From Liolophura sinensis (Eukaryota; Mollusca; Polyplacophora; Chitonida; Chitonidae), in the NCBI RefSeq assembly GCF_032854445.1, contig NC_088295.1:16353385-16417384 (forward strand): a DNA stretch of 64,000 nucleotides, written 5' to 3'. The notes under the pieces are model-generated. The model was not told the origin of the DNA, made no database searches, and worked only from the letters and a program-made list of their open reading frames with translations. The position numbers and the translations under genes are program-made. This document shows positions 1 to 12,148 of the stretch, piece after piece; the first letter of the stretch is position 1, and each line of letters begins with the position of its first letter.

Positions 1-829
1 TGAGTTTATGGTCATGAGGAAATGAAAAACATGATGGAAGAATGAATCCATTGTACATCATCAGCTAATTGCAAATCTAAGATATTATATTTCTGCTCAG
101 AAAAAATATTCACCCATCTATAGGTATATAAGTACATATTTTTAATTTATTAATTATCTTAGTTTTACTACCTCTGTAGTCTCTGTACTATACCGACGGC
201 CCTTCGGCCTGTGTGACATTTATGTATTAGATGTACTGGTAGTCGAAGTTGAATGTGTTTCCAACTACAAAGTTTGAATAAGATAAAAACATCTTACTCA
301 AACGTGTGAAACCAAGCCTCTGACAAACAAGTGGAACCATCAGTACTGATGCCGGTGCCATTTGCTTAAACAGAACTGTCGCCCTGTTAAAAGTCAGAGT
401 ACTTGTGGAACTTGCAATAAATCTTTCACCACTTGGAATAATTTCCCTAGGGGAAAAGTTATCCGGTTTATATAGTCACGAGATCCGCATGGCCGATTTG
501 TACACAAAACGCTCATTTAAAAGTTTCCTACAATTCATTAATTGCTATAAAGTGTGAAAACAAAAGCCAGCTGTTAACATTAAAAGGGACATAGAAATCA
601 GAAATTAGTTAGTATGGTCTTGTCAATGTCGGAAAACTGAGTAGGCCTAAATGGCATCACGCATATAGTCAAGTTTTGAGAGCACTTGGCGTGGCCTTGT
701 CCATTCCGTGGGAATATATCCAAGACATTTTTATGAACACAGGTGGAGTTATTAGATGACATTATACATTATGTTACTGTACTTGATGTGTATCTGACAT
801 GGTATACATTTGTCGACATTTCCCGGGAT
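1..829. other. Nothing identified
   Basis: AT-rich intergenic sequence without repeats or coding-like frames that I can support. Confidence 0.5.
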
Positions 830-920
830 CTGTCTGGTTTCTTCGCACCATAATGCTGACCGCCGTCATACATGTGAAATATTCTTGAGTGCGGGGTAAA
901 ACGCTATTCAATAAACACAT
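830..920 (+). mobile_element. SINE family A, 3' fragment
   Basis: 'caccataatgctgaccgccg' and then 'gaaatattcttgagtgcggg' match the 3' half of the full copy at 27279. Diverged and truncated at 5'. Confidence 0.7.
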
Positions 921-959
921 TCGTCAACAGTGTACTTTACACAGAATGTGTATATGTAT

Positions 960-1260
960 ACTTTGGGTTTTACGTGGTACTTAACAATTTTTCAGTTGAA
1001 TGACGACAAACAGCCATTCGATGTGAGTATATTGTTTCTTCTTGTGGCCAGGAGAGTTCCTGCCTCCACTGAAGCATTATGTCGAAGACGCCAGACATGA
1101 CACCCAACCCAGTCACATTATACTAACACCGGTTCAACCAGTTCTGTTTTCTTGCTCTAACTTCTCAGTGCTGTTCGTCAAGCGAGTCAGCAACAAGTGC
1201 CACTTTTAAAATCTTTGGTATGATCCGACCAACATGTACCTTACATAGAGCCTGAAATGT
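960..1260 (-). mobile_element. Dispersed element C, copy 1
   Basis: It shares 'cacttaacaatttttcag'-type sequence and, in the same order, 'cacattata', 'caaccgg/caacca' and 'cgtcaagcgag' with 58436-58660. The first block is the reverse complement of the 'ctgaaaaattgttgagtacg' tail of SINE family B, so this is probably a longer minus-strand relative. Confidence 0.5.
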
Positions 1261-1599
1261 TCTTTGGCCAGGATAAATCTTAAATGATAAAATTACTGGT
1301 TTGCAGGCAAGACAACATACCTGATAAGTGGCTAGACATCAACTAGCTTACACAACAGTACTCGTGGGTAAATATATGACAACATATGACATCAGCCTTC
1401 GTTTTGCAACGCTATAGTAAACATCACATCACAAGTGGTTTGACAGCACATGTACTTCAATGCACAAGCTATTTTTTGCCAAACACAAAATCATACATAG
1501 ACTAACTATATTGCCATTAATTAGAGCGCTCATACAGATCAGAAACTGACTAGTATGAGTGGTATGTTTAACTCGGCGCCGTTATTTACATCTCAGGGC

Positions 1600-2650
1600 G
1601 ATTGAACATTTTCACACACCGGACACTCCGCTGTGCTTTTGGATGCTCTGAGACAGTTTTGTATGCCTTGAAATCGTTTTGCACTGAGATGGTGCTGGAT
1701 GTTCCGGGATGGTTGTAGATGCTCTCAGATGGTTTCGAACGTCACTAGGCGCACAACGTGCTCTGTCTACGCTACTCATGAATTTATAGTGGTTTACAGG
1801 CAATATATGTCTGCACTGGTGACCATGCCCGGAAATTATATATCTAGTGTCGCAGGGAAAGTAGGTTGGACTTGGAGTAGCTATAGTTACAAGTCAGGTC
1901 GACTAACAATTAAATATAGACATTCCGAGATGATTCTTAATACTCGGAGATGCATCCTGATGCTCTCAAATGCCTCTGGGTGCCCCCACCCCCCACCCCT
2001 AATTGCTTCTCTATACTTTTTGATGTGTCTAGGTGCTATAAAATGATTCGGGTATTCCAAATGCTCCTTGATGCTCTGATAAGCTGTTGGACACCTTCAA
2101 ATACCTCTGGATGCTCATATTCTTGGGCACCTTGATATACTTCCGAAAACTCCCCTAAACTCCTGGACACCTTGAAAGACTTTGGATGTTCCTGGATGTT
2201 CTTGGTCAACTTGAGATACTTCGGAATGTTCCCAGATGTTTTTGGACATCTTGAAATACTTTTAGTGTATCCCAGGTGTCCTTGGACACACCCGTATTTG
2301 CCCTCAAATGCCTCTAGGTTTCACCCTCTCCCTCACCCCTCAGTGCTTCGGTATACTTGGCGATATGTCGGGATGCTCTCAAATGCTTCTGGGTATTCCA
2401 GATGCTTCTTGGTGGTCTGATAAGCTATCGGATACTTTTCTGGATGCTGATATTCTTGGACACCTTCCGAATGCTCCCAGAAGCTCCTGGACACCTTGAG
2501 ATACTTCTGGATGTTCCCAGATGTTCTTGGACACCTTGATATACCTATGGATGCTCCCAGATCTTCTTAAACATCTTGGGAACTTCCCAGATGTTCTTGG
2601 ACACACCGCTATTTTTTTTGACACATTAACATACTTTTATACCTTCTGGT
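1600..2650. repeat. Diverged 40-bp minisatellite with 339-bp higher-order unit
   Basis: The unit approximates 'cttggacaccttgagatact' plus 'tctggatgttcccagatgtt'. A larger block starting 'ctcaaatgcctct' at 1964 recurs at 2303 with matching internal landmarks (cacccct, tgataagct, gatgctcatattcttgg/gatgctgatattcttgg). Copies are heavily mutated, so the array is old. Short ORFs here are by-products. Confidence 0.8.
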
Positions 2651-5034
2651 ATGCTTCCAATTCTCCAAAACCCCAAGGATAACGGACCACTCTTAAGTCC
2701 AGATAGTTTCGCACTTGAGATGAACATTTTGTTTAAAACGAGTGTTTTGCATATACTTGAATCGTCAGTATTAACCGTTGTTTTTCACTATTAATGCACA
2801 CATCAGATTAGTTTTCACTATTGATGTACACATCACGTTAGTCTGAATGGAAATAATCAGACAACAATCATCACTGTGTACAAATTTCAACGTAAAGAAA
2901 CTGTATCTCCATCTTATAAATAACGCTTTCTTCTGATTCTATGGTGTCAACAGATGGTGATCTCAACTTATTCACCAAAAGGAGACTATACTAAGGGATT
3001 TCTCTTCACATACAACACCTCGAATACGACAAGTTTTCTCTGATGTATTGATCTTAAGCGACAATTGCCGGAGATAATTGTGAAAGTGATCGTATCTATT
3101 TGCCAACATAAATGCAAATTAGGAGTTCAAAGTAGAGAGTTACGGATTAGTAGATGATTATTTTACACATTTATTTGTTTATATTTGTGGTGATTATATA
3201 CAGAGAGTCGCGACGCACATTGGCATTGTTTCTGGAAAATATTACCCATCAAATAAAATCACATTTCTTATTCCTCAAAAATTTAGCTGGACATGAAAAA
3301 CTGTCTCGATCCCTGAAGGGTTGCTATCGCTGAAATCCTCAATAGTATCTAGATATTCGGACCAGTACATTGATTATTAGATCAAAAGAAGACCATTCGG
3401 AGAGAAAATTATTTCTCAGCGACTTCGAAACCGACTCCGAAGTACCAGCTTTATCACAGGTTAATAATACTTGTCTTAAAGGTGATCTGCCAGTAATGAT
3501 GTCTCATTTAACGACCGGGCCAGAGTCGATGATTCAGATAATCGATGAGAGAAAAAGTCAGTAATAGAAATGACGCTGTCTCACACAAGCATTTTAGCTA
3601 TCAAGTCGATGTAATGGCGAGTTCATAGGGTCGATAACTTTCAATTGTTTTTGGAGAGTATGGTGTTGTAAAGTTTGGTTTCAATAAAGCCCTCATAAGG
3701 TCACTGATTTGAACATTTTGCAATACCACAACCTTGGGACTACCGAGAAAATGGTTGGCCTTTGCACACTAATAAGATGTTATTCAAATAATATCGATAT
3801 TTTACACCATGCACTTATTCGATTCGGGAGAAGAACTTTGCGTGCCAGAGAACGAAAAAAAAAATTAATTCAATGTTTAAGTTCAATTTTGATGAAACAT
3901 AGAACTACGGGGTTATTTATTGGAACAACCATTGTAAAATATAAGAAAAACAGAGTACTGGAAATGTAAGGAGCACAGACCTACAGGGTGGGACAGTTTG
4001 CTTGCTCTACTTGGAACACGTGCGTTCTGTTTCACAATTGTGTCTAAGATTTAATCCATTATTTGTTTTATATTTGACTTAAAATCCTATTTTTCCTTCG
4101 ACTCTAGTATTTAATTTATATTTTGTTGCGCTGATTTATATATTTTTTTGATTGGTCTTTTTGGCCGTACTCAAGAATGCGTTGTTTTGAAAACTTGTGA
4201 AAGGCGCTATGTTAGATGTAACCAGCTTGTTTGTTAAGCTTTTTTATTCTGGAATCTAGTGCTTATTAGATACGAAAGTCGGCCGCTCACTAGCTGGCTC
4301 ATAACATCCAATTTTGTTAAATATGACAAAACTTCATTCGTTGCGAGTGGGAGTTCTCCTCCAAGAACAACCAATCATTTTTAAACTTTAAAAAATGCCA
4401 TCGTATTAGTCCATACCCTATTTACTGATACTAATAATGCCAGTATCCTTTACTTATTGAAGCATGACTTCCATGGGAAGTGCCAAGTTTTTGTTACAGT
4501 TTCACGTCGACCCCCTGGTCAGTATTGATTATCCAGCATATGTTCTGTCACAGGGACGTCTACATTCGCAAATCTGTTGAACACATGAGCGTGGGAAGTC
4601 TCCAGATGCTAGCCACATGACATCCCGCTACTGTTTATAACAGTGGTCACATTAGTACTTATAACTGACAGACTGTATATATCATTCAAATTCGGAATCA
4701 ATACAATCTCATCTGAAACTAATGGTTTGCGTCTGCATGATGCTAAGCTTTCACTGAATTGAATTTTTGTCAACATATCTAATGCAGTCTGTAGATATTA
4801 GATGCAAATCAATCACATATGATTTGTAAATTGTTTTACAGGTTAACATAAGGTATCGGTACATGCTTTTGTCCACGTGTGCATATGCTAGTGGTAACAT
4901 CAAGGAGAGATTGTTACTAACCTTTGTCACGGCGTTTGACAAACACAGATTTTGTTAGCGTGTGGCACTTTCAGATAAGTATGGGTACATCCAACATTTG
5001 TTTCGCAGATTTTACATCGTGTTTGTCTCACACA
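2651..5034. other. Intergenic, nothing but a SINE scrap
   Basis: AT-rich. Short frames at 3370-3564 and 3709-3969 have no protein-like features. The only element is the tail fragment at 4141-4190. Confidence 0.5.
4141..4190 (-). mobile_element. SINE family A tail scrap
   Basis: 'tttgattggtctttttggcc' followed by 'gtactcaagaatg' is the reverse complement of the family A 3' end. Only about 50 bp survive. Confidence 0.5.
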
Positions 5035-6390
5035 GGTTACAGTGTGAACCATGCCAGGCAGTTTGTAAGCTGTGTCACATCGTGTTTGCTAATAGCTTTC
5101 TTTAGTAGCAAAAAATGCAGGTGACAAATAAATTTACAACGGGAAGTATAAAAGGTGGTTTGTAACCTGTGTCACATCGTGTTTGCCTAACACAGATTAC
5201 AGCCAGAAGCATACAAGGCAGTTTGACACCTGTGCCACATCGTGTTTGCCTAACACAGATTACAGCCAGAAGCATACAAGGCAGTTTGACACCTGTGCCA
5301 CATCGTGCTTGCCTAACACAGATTACAGCCGGAAGCATACAAGGCAGTTTGACACCTGTGCCACATCGTGTTTGCCTAACACAGATTACAGCCAGAAGCA
5401 TACAAGGCAGTTTGACACCTGTGCCACATCGTGTTTGCCTAACACAGATTACAGCCAGAAGCATACAAGGCAGTTTGGAACCTGTGTCACATCGTGTTTG
5501 CCTAACACTGTTTACAACCGGAAGCATACAAGGCAGTTTGGAACCTGTGTCACATCGTGTTTGCCTAACATAGTTTACAGCCGGAAGCATACAAGGCAGT
5601 TTGGAACCTGTGCCACATCGTGTTTGCCTCACACAGATTACAGCCAGAAGCATACAAGGCAGTTTGGAACCTGTGTCACATCGTGTTTGCCTAACACTGT
5701 TTACAACCGGAAGCATATAAGGCAGTTTGGAACCTGTGTCACATCGTGTTTGTCTAACATAGTTTACAGCCGGAAGCATACAAGGCAGTTTGGAACCTGT
5801 GCCACATCGAGTTTGCCTCACACAGATTACAGCCGGAAGCATACAAGGCAGTTTGAAACCTGTGTCCCATTGCGTTTGCCTAACACAGATTACAGCTGAA
5901 AGCATACAAGGCAGTTTGACACCTGTGCCACATCGTGTTTGCCTAACACAGATTACAGCCGGAAGCATACAAGGCAGTTTGGAACCTGTGTCACATCGTG
6001 TTTGCCTCACACAGAATACAGCCGGAAGCTGTGTCATCGTGTTTGTCTCACACAGATTACAACCGGAAGCATACAAGGCAGTTTGGAACATGTGTCACAT
6101 CGTGTTTGCCTCACACAGATTGCAGCCGGCATACAAGGCAGTTTGGAAAATGTGTCACATTGCGTTTGCCTAACACAGATTACAGCCGGAAGCATATAAG
6201 GCAGTTTGGAACCTGTGTCACGTCGTGTTTGCCTCACACAGATTACAGCCGGAAGCATACAAGGCAGTTTGGAACCCGTGCCACATCGTGTTTGCCTAAC
6301 ACATATTACAGCCGGAAGAATACGATAATTGTTACACAAGGCGGTTTGGAACCTGTGACACATGGAGTTTGTCTGGTTATTATAGGTTCC
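5035..6390. repeat. 63-bp minisatellite, about 19 copies
   Basis: The unit approximates 'gtttgcctaacacagattac', 'agccagaagcatacaaggca', 'gtttgacacctgtgccacat', 'cgt'. Because 63 is divisible by three and the unit has no stop in several frames, long open frames run on both strands. Edges are diverged and the middle is homogeneous, typical of unequal exchange. Confidence 0.93.
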
Positions 6391-8927
6391 ATCAGTTACT
6401 TTTGAGCCACTTTACCGTATTAAAATTTTTGTCTCACGAAGAGTTCATTACTGGTACAATATTATGTTTATCCCATAAACGCAAAAAAACAGGATACAAT
6501 GAAGTGTAAGCTGATTTATTTCACTGAGAGTTTTGCCTACTAGTACCATCAAGGTGTGTGTTGCATTGAAAGTGTGTTTCTGTTGACATTACCTGAATAG
6601 TCCAGGAATACTTTAAAGTCGGTACCACTATAGCTTTGTCGTAGTGATAACTACCAGTATCAGTAGGTGTTTGTCTTACAATATTTTTTTTATTAAAATC
6701 ATATAGTCACAAGTAAGCCTTTATGTCTACATTTTCAGCTGAAACCAACTATTGCCCATTGTATTTATTCAAAGCATTTAAGATAAGATAAGATTGGTCA
6801 ACGCGCGCTAACTAATGTCTTTGCCATTGATTGCTAGTCAGGATCGAAGAAAGGTAGGTGAAAAGGTAAGAGTATTGTCGGCTGTAGTTGTGGTTGGGAT
6901 TTTAGCAGATTGGAAAGTACGCCCATCTACGACGTCGACTATGAATTTGAGTACTGCTGTAATACAACACTTACAGGACATACTGCCTAAAGCGGACCAT
7001 CGATTCCCCAAGCTGCAACTCTCGTGAAGTAAAGGAAGGGAACGATTTCCCAAATCATCTGACCTGCCTTTTGAAAGGCGGTATTTCCAAATCACTTTCT
7101 GTAGTAGCAAATTTATTTGGTTGATGTTCTATCCTGTATTCAAGAATATTTGACTCATTCGATGGCGGCCAGCATTATAGTGGGAGGAAACCGGGCAGAA
7201 TCCGAAGGAAACACACGACCATCCGCAGGTTGGTGCAAGACTTTCTCACGCAAATCGAGTGTAAACAAATTTTTTATCCTCTTATGACACGCGAAATGTT
7301 GAAGAAAAAATGTTCCGCGAAACATGCTTGTTTCTGAAAATTTATTTGTGTCATCAAAGTCGAAAACTGGCGGGGAACGTCATCTTTGTTCCGTCGATAC
7401 TTCTTCAAGCGCACTTGTCTATAACTAGGGAAAATGACACTGTTTTGGTTAACCCAAAATCGATGCTATTCCGATAGTCTCACATCTATATTCCTTTTAT
7501 TAATGAAGAACTTCAGACTGTGCCATTGCAGTATTTCTAGATTGCCAATATAACTTCCTAAGTCACTGCTGCAGTTATTAAACTGCCTTTCGGTATGTGT
7601 TATTGGTTGGTATATGTACCTAAACAGATGCTTTATTTAATTATGGCAGAGTTATTGGTCTCAAAACTTCCAAAAAGAGTGAGTCCTCGTTTCACTAAGG
7701 CCTATGAAACCGAAATGAAAACAGCGTGAATAATTAAACACAACAGCCAGATTAGTGAACCTATAGCTTCAATTTGCTGTTGAGAGGGTTATTTGGTTCT
7801 AGTCACAAACTGTTCCCTCGAATGAGTCCGAAAGTGTCAAAAGATGTGTCTTGTCAATTCAATGCGTGGTACCTTCCCTCAAGGTCGTTCTTTATCCTTT
7901 GCCCAGGTCATACGTCTGGTCTGTAATTTCTTCAGCTACCACTGGTAACACAGCGGTCCTCTGGATTAACCTCTTATAATTCAGTCACGTTACGTTCCAC
8001 GGTTGGAGGCCATTCTTCTGATAGTTATGTCAGATACACTGGATGTAGTGAAGGAAACAAGCCTTCGGTTTTAGAGTCTGGTAGAACCACGGCAATGACA
8101 TCGTGATTCTTTTTCTCAAGGTTAACTTGTACAGTGGCTAGCACGTTCTACGGTTATCAGTATGAGATCCAGAATTCCACCCAAAGTTCACTGAAGTCGG
8201 TTTTGGAGCTGTCGGCAGTTATTAGTGAAAAATAGTGTAAAATCATAATTGTATGGATGCAAACTTACCGTTATGTTTCGGTGTGGTTGACTTTATTTTG
8301 GCTTTGACGCTTGGAAAATTGTTCTTGTATAAGAGTTATTCCATAATTCATATTTTAAACATGCAGCTGTTTAGCATATTTTCCAACAATACTACTTTTG
8401 TCTTTTAAAGTCAGATACATGCAATCAAAATTCTTGGACTATCTTCTGTGTGATCCTATGCATTTCAACCTTGGATTTCATCTGATCAAACGTTTGATCT
8501 ACCAGTCGGTTCTTCCCGTTTATGCCATGTCAAATTAATCAGGTCAAATTAGTCAAAAAGATACTTGGTATGGAACACATTTCAGTGCAACCTTTCAACA
8601 TTAGAATTAGAACTTGAATGTTGGATATTTTGACATGGAAACAGTTTGCGGATAACTTATTTTATAATTGCATCATCGAGATTTTTTTGCTTGCCCAGAT
8701 TTTCACTTCATAATTTGAACAAAAGCCCACAGAAACCTTGCTTATGCAATTTTAACTAACTTCCAAATGTATCTAAAACGTTGAATGTTCTGGCTTGTCG
8801 TGTCATTCCAACACATCAAGACGTTACCCTTGTTTGATGTGGACCATGCCGAGGGATTCCCCTGACGGTACCCAGCCCTCGGGATGGTATTAAACCATGT
8901 AAGTGAGTTATCAGCAGATTTTGGTCG
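6391..8927. other. Intergenic, one SINE fragment
   Basis: Apart from the SINE piece at 7128-7245 I see no element. Overlapping short frames on both strands at 6815-7110 are of similar quality, which argues against either being coding. Confidence 0.5.
7128..7245 (-). mobile_element. SINE family A fragment
   Basis: Reverse complement of the family A middle and 3' region: 'attcaagaatatttgactca', 'gatggcggccagcattatag', 'gaggaaaccgggcagaatcc', 'cgaccatccgcaggttg'. The A-rich tail is lost. Confidence 0.75.
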
Positions 8928-9338
8928 ATGGTGATGGCTTTATTCCACGGACATGGGCTAAACCAGCTATGCAACAGGAAAAGTGAATTTCACCTGGTGG
9001 TAGCAAAATTTAAGTCTTGCAATCAAATTTCCCACAGGCATTTTGAACTTATCTCTTCTAGAGTTGCACTTAAGCTGTCAATGAGCAATCAAGATCTATT
9101 CGCATTCATCAACCCGCGGGAGATGTTGCCATTTCTGGGATTGTTCTTGCTTCAAATAATGGCCCGTGTATGCTACCCTGCCCAGTGGACCTGTAGTCGA
9201 TTGCCCGAGGACATCTTAATGAGGTTACCTGTGAAAGTACAAGTAAGAATACCACTTTGGATCCTGGGTTCTTATTTTATTGAAGAAATTAAAGTGCTCA
9301 ATGCCGGGAGAATACTCCCTCCCGAAACCATTTTTTAG
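8928..9338 (+). other. 136-codon open frame, probably not a gene
   Basis: This is the longest non-repetitive open frame upstream of RET. Its residues are hydrophobic in parts (MLPFLGLFLLQIMARV) but match no family I know. No splice sites or promoter were recognised; a random frame is the more likely explanation. Confidence 0.12.
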
Positions 9339-9444
9339 CGGAGGTTTAAAATGAGGGTTACCTTATCACACTTTTATCTGTAATCCATTTTATTTCCTTG
9401 AAGCTTTATGTTTTAAGAAAAAAGTCTTACGCTTATTTATGTGA

Positions 9445-9540
9445 TTGCTGTTTTACGCCGTACTCAAGATTTTCATTTATACGACGGCGGCCAACATTAT
9501 GGTGGGAGGAAACCCAGGCAAAATTTCGCCGTTGCTGTGA
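9445..9540 (-). mobile_element. SINE family A fragment
   Basis: 'tgttttacgccgtactcaag' followed by 'acgacggcggccaacattat' and 'ggtgggaggaaacccaggca' is the reverse complement of the family A 3' part. Confidence 0.75.
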
Positions 9541-10369
9541 AATTTGTTAATTTTTTAATACATGTCATATATAGAATGTTCATTTCATTTCTTTTATTCA
9601 CCAGGCACATTTATACACATATTTAGCATTACCAACATTTCCTCTTGGTATCGAACTGGTTGATAAGAGGAAGATGACGTCTCCAAACTAAATGCATTGC
9701 ATGAAACAGCAATTCAGGGTAATAACAACTCTGTGCTTCAGTTCAAGTATCTTCAGATATACGGTTCAGTGGTACTATTCAGCATGCAGCAAAGAATGTC
9801 TACACTCAGATACAGATTATAATGATCAAATACACGGCTTACGTTCGGCCTGTAAGCTAATGGAATAGTCTGCCACACAATGGGCTGGAATCTCAGTTAA
9901 ATGAAACATAATTGGGACGCTGTACTCACTCAGAGCGGTGCTGTGAAAACTGGAAGGACGTAGCAGCATCATCGATTTGGTTTCATGGAGAGAGAGGTTC
10001 CGACAACGAATGTCGGCAGAACCGTTCAGATTCGACTTTGAAACTTCAGAAACATGGAAGTACAAATTCCGTCGATTTTTGTATTTTTTGTATCTTATGC
10101 GAGCTTTGATGGTGTTGATTTATTGCAATAAAACAATTTTGTTGAAAGAATTTTTTCTAGCCGTGCCCTCTATATATATGTTTTCGTGTAGATTTACAGC
10201 CCATTACGTATGATTGTGTCTTATGATTGCGTAATAGGGTCGATCTGCATACATGATTGATATTGAACACAAACTGTGAAATATGAACACAACTTATTCA
10301 CTTAAAATAAAATTGTGCAGATGTAGAATAAAAATGTGGATGTTTAGTAATGTTTAGCAATACATAATA

Positions 10370-10460
10370 ACCAGCTAAATGTCGCCACAATATGGCTGCA
10401 GTATTGCCGAAGTGGTGTTTAGCCATCATCATTCATACATTTATTTAGTCATTCATTCAC
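10370..10460 (+). mobile_element. Old SINE tail, family D
   Basis: 'atatggctgcagtattgccg', 'gtttagccatcatcattcat' and a (CATT)n-like end form a SINE-like 3' tail. A minus-oriented relative lies near 22990-23060. Confidence 0.45.
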
Positions 10461-10489
10461 CAAACATCTAAATTACTTAGAATAAAAGG

Positions 10490-10660
10490 ACTACAACAGA
10501 GGGTAAAATCAGTGCAGCGACGATTGTGGGATAGTTGGCAAATGGTCATACCAAAACCAGTGCATGAAATTCTGTCTCATTACAACTTTTCGAGGACATA
10601 CTGAAGGCATAGGGACTTACACCAAATTTAGCACCATGGCTTAAGCAGAATTAGGTAAAA
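10490..10660 (+). repeat. Dispersed repeat E, copy 1
   Basis: 'gtaaaatcagtgcagcgacg' and 'tagttggcaaatggtca' match the copy at 63880; 'caccatggcttaagcagaat' matches the copy near 55840. Probably an uncharacterised non-autonomous element. Confidence 0.45.
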
Positions 10661-10982
10661 AAACAAATTCAGCGATATTACTTGCAATTTATTATACTTA
10701 AGATTTTCTATTTCCGGATCAATTTTGAGATGAATCATCTAAATTATTTAATTCCGCTTCCTCATTCATACGTAGTTTTTTTTTTCACTTTTTACTTCAA
10801 TATTACAAACCGACCTTTGGTTGGTAGCTAGATTTCAACAATAATCATGCGTTCAACTTTTCTGTTTCCTTCATTAAGGCGACGAGTTCTCCACTTATTT
10901 TGTATTTTGTATAAGTGAAGTGTATGGACAGAAATGTGTACGGAGAAACTAAATGGCACTTTAGTTTTCACGTTAACGGTAA

Positions 10983-11219
10983 TCAAAGTCCCTGTGTCCT
11001 TGGAAATGTTACATCACTGGAGATACAGGGTTTGGGCGGCTCTTGAATGCAGGTCGTGGAATCTAAAACAAGTTGAGCTTTAGGCGGTGTAACCAAGAAG
11101 GACGTTCCATCATTCTTGACTTCATTATCAGTGGAAAACATTGGAAAACCATCCGCGCAAACAAGCCGATTCAAGGCCTTGTAAAACACACCACTGACTT
11201 CTGTTACATTGCTGTGCAT
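10983..11219 (-). CDS. Unidentified coding-like segment, possible last exon
   Basis: An open frame on the minus strand ends at a TGA at 10983-10985. Its residues (SGVFYKALNRLVCADGFPMF and NDGTSFLVTPPKAQLVLD) have an ordinary protein-like mix and the DNA is not repetitive. A possible acceptor (catgcacag, reading minus) sits near 11210, and a minus-strand AATAAA lies at 10688-10693, about 290 nt after the stop. I recognise no family. It could be the 3' exon of a neighbouring minus-strand gene, or chance. Confidence 0.28.
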   Translation of the reverse strand: MHSNVTEVSGVFYKALNRLVCADGFPMFSTDNEVKNDGTSFLVTPPKAQLVLDSTTCIQEPPKPCISSDVTFPRTQGL

Positions 11220-11905
11220 GTGTACTGTCTTTTACCTTTGTGTAGACGGAAAAAGAATCCACCGCTTGGAAAGACTAATTTTAGGTGTGGTATGTTCCTC
11301 TTTAACCGTGTTTAATAGTCGATGCCTGACAACCTAAACCACGTGATATATTACGTGTAGTCAAATATATCATTTACACATTGGAGACTTTTATTAGGAA
11401 AAGAGCGCTAAGACGCTGTGTTGAAGACATTTCTATTACATAGACGGGTAGTTTGACATATTCTTATCAGGATCTTTCTGAGGGTATTCACCCTGCCGCC
11501 AGTTCTCGTCCTAAACTGTGGCCAGTGAAGGGAAACAAATTGAGTTTCCTGCTGTTCTTCCCAATTGTTTTGCCGACGCCAGACGCTGGGTGTTTTTGAT
11601 TGTGTTTCCATGCTCAACAGCCGTCGCCATGTAGTTACAACACCATGATGTCAGATACTGATCCGAAGAGAGACCACAACGTCAGATTGGAATCTAAAAT
11701 TGCCTATAGACTTCTGCGAGCAAGTGTTGTTTGCCTAAATTAGCGGTTTGTGGAAAGTACAAACAGAAGGCGAGCGGGTGTTTAGCAGAGGGATGATTCC
11801 AGTGGGTTTTGTCGCTCTGCGCCCAGTTACGTATGGAGACTCACGACTCCGGTCACAATGTTATAATTGACAACATTCCTCCGGGAATCCGGAGATCACA
11901 TCGCC

Positions 11906-12148
11906 ATGCAGACGCAGTCCACCAGATCCAGCACACACGCTCCTTCATACGGGAAATTGTACGAGGTGCTGAAGGCAGTTAATCCCAGAGATTTAGGGTC
12001 ATACAACTTCACACCCGACCCCCGGGACTGTATCACAGAGATGGTACAGGTCGGTACGAGGATCCGGCCACTAAGTCTAAATGCTGGCATTTCAACAGTT
12101 TATTTTTTGTCACAACCAAAAATCGGTAGGGTTTTGCCTGGCCGTTAG
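11906..12148 (+). CDS. Unidentified coding-like segment, possible first exon
   Basis: From the ATG at 11906 (gcc before it, a fair start context) the frame reads MQTQSTRSSTHAPSYGKLYE, then VLKAVNPRDLGSYNFTPDPR. The DNA is GC-richer than its surroundings and not repetitive. Possible donors occur at about 12040-12050 (atg-gtacag, cag-gtcggt), so an exon could end there and the remainder would be intron. A second 49-codon plus-strand frame begins at 11833, and a minus-strand frame overlaps (11896-12090), so strand is not settled. No family recognised. Confidence 0.22.
   Translation: MQTQSTRSSTHAPSYGKLYEVLKAVNPRDLGSYNFTPDPRDCITEMVQVGTRIRPLSLNAGISTVYFLSQPKIGRVLPGR

Noticed and set aside
5102-6091. 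329-codon minus-strand open frame with Cys-rich 21-residue repeats
   Set aside because: It lies entirely in the 63-bp minisatellite, other frames are equally open, and it has no start context, signal peptide or unique ends. Treated as a repeat artefact.
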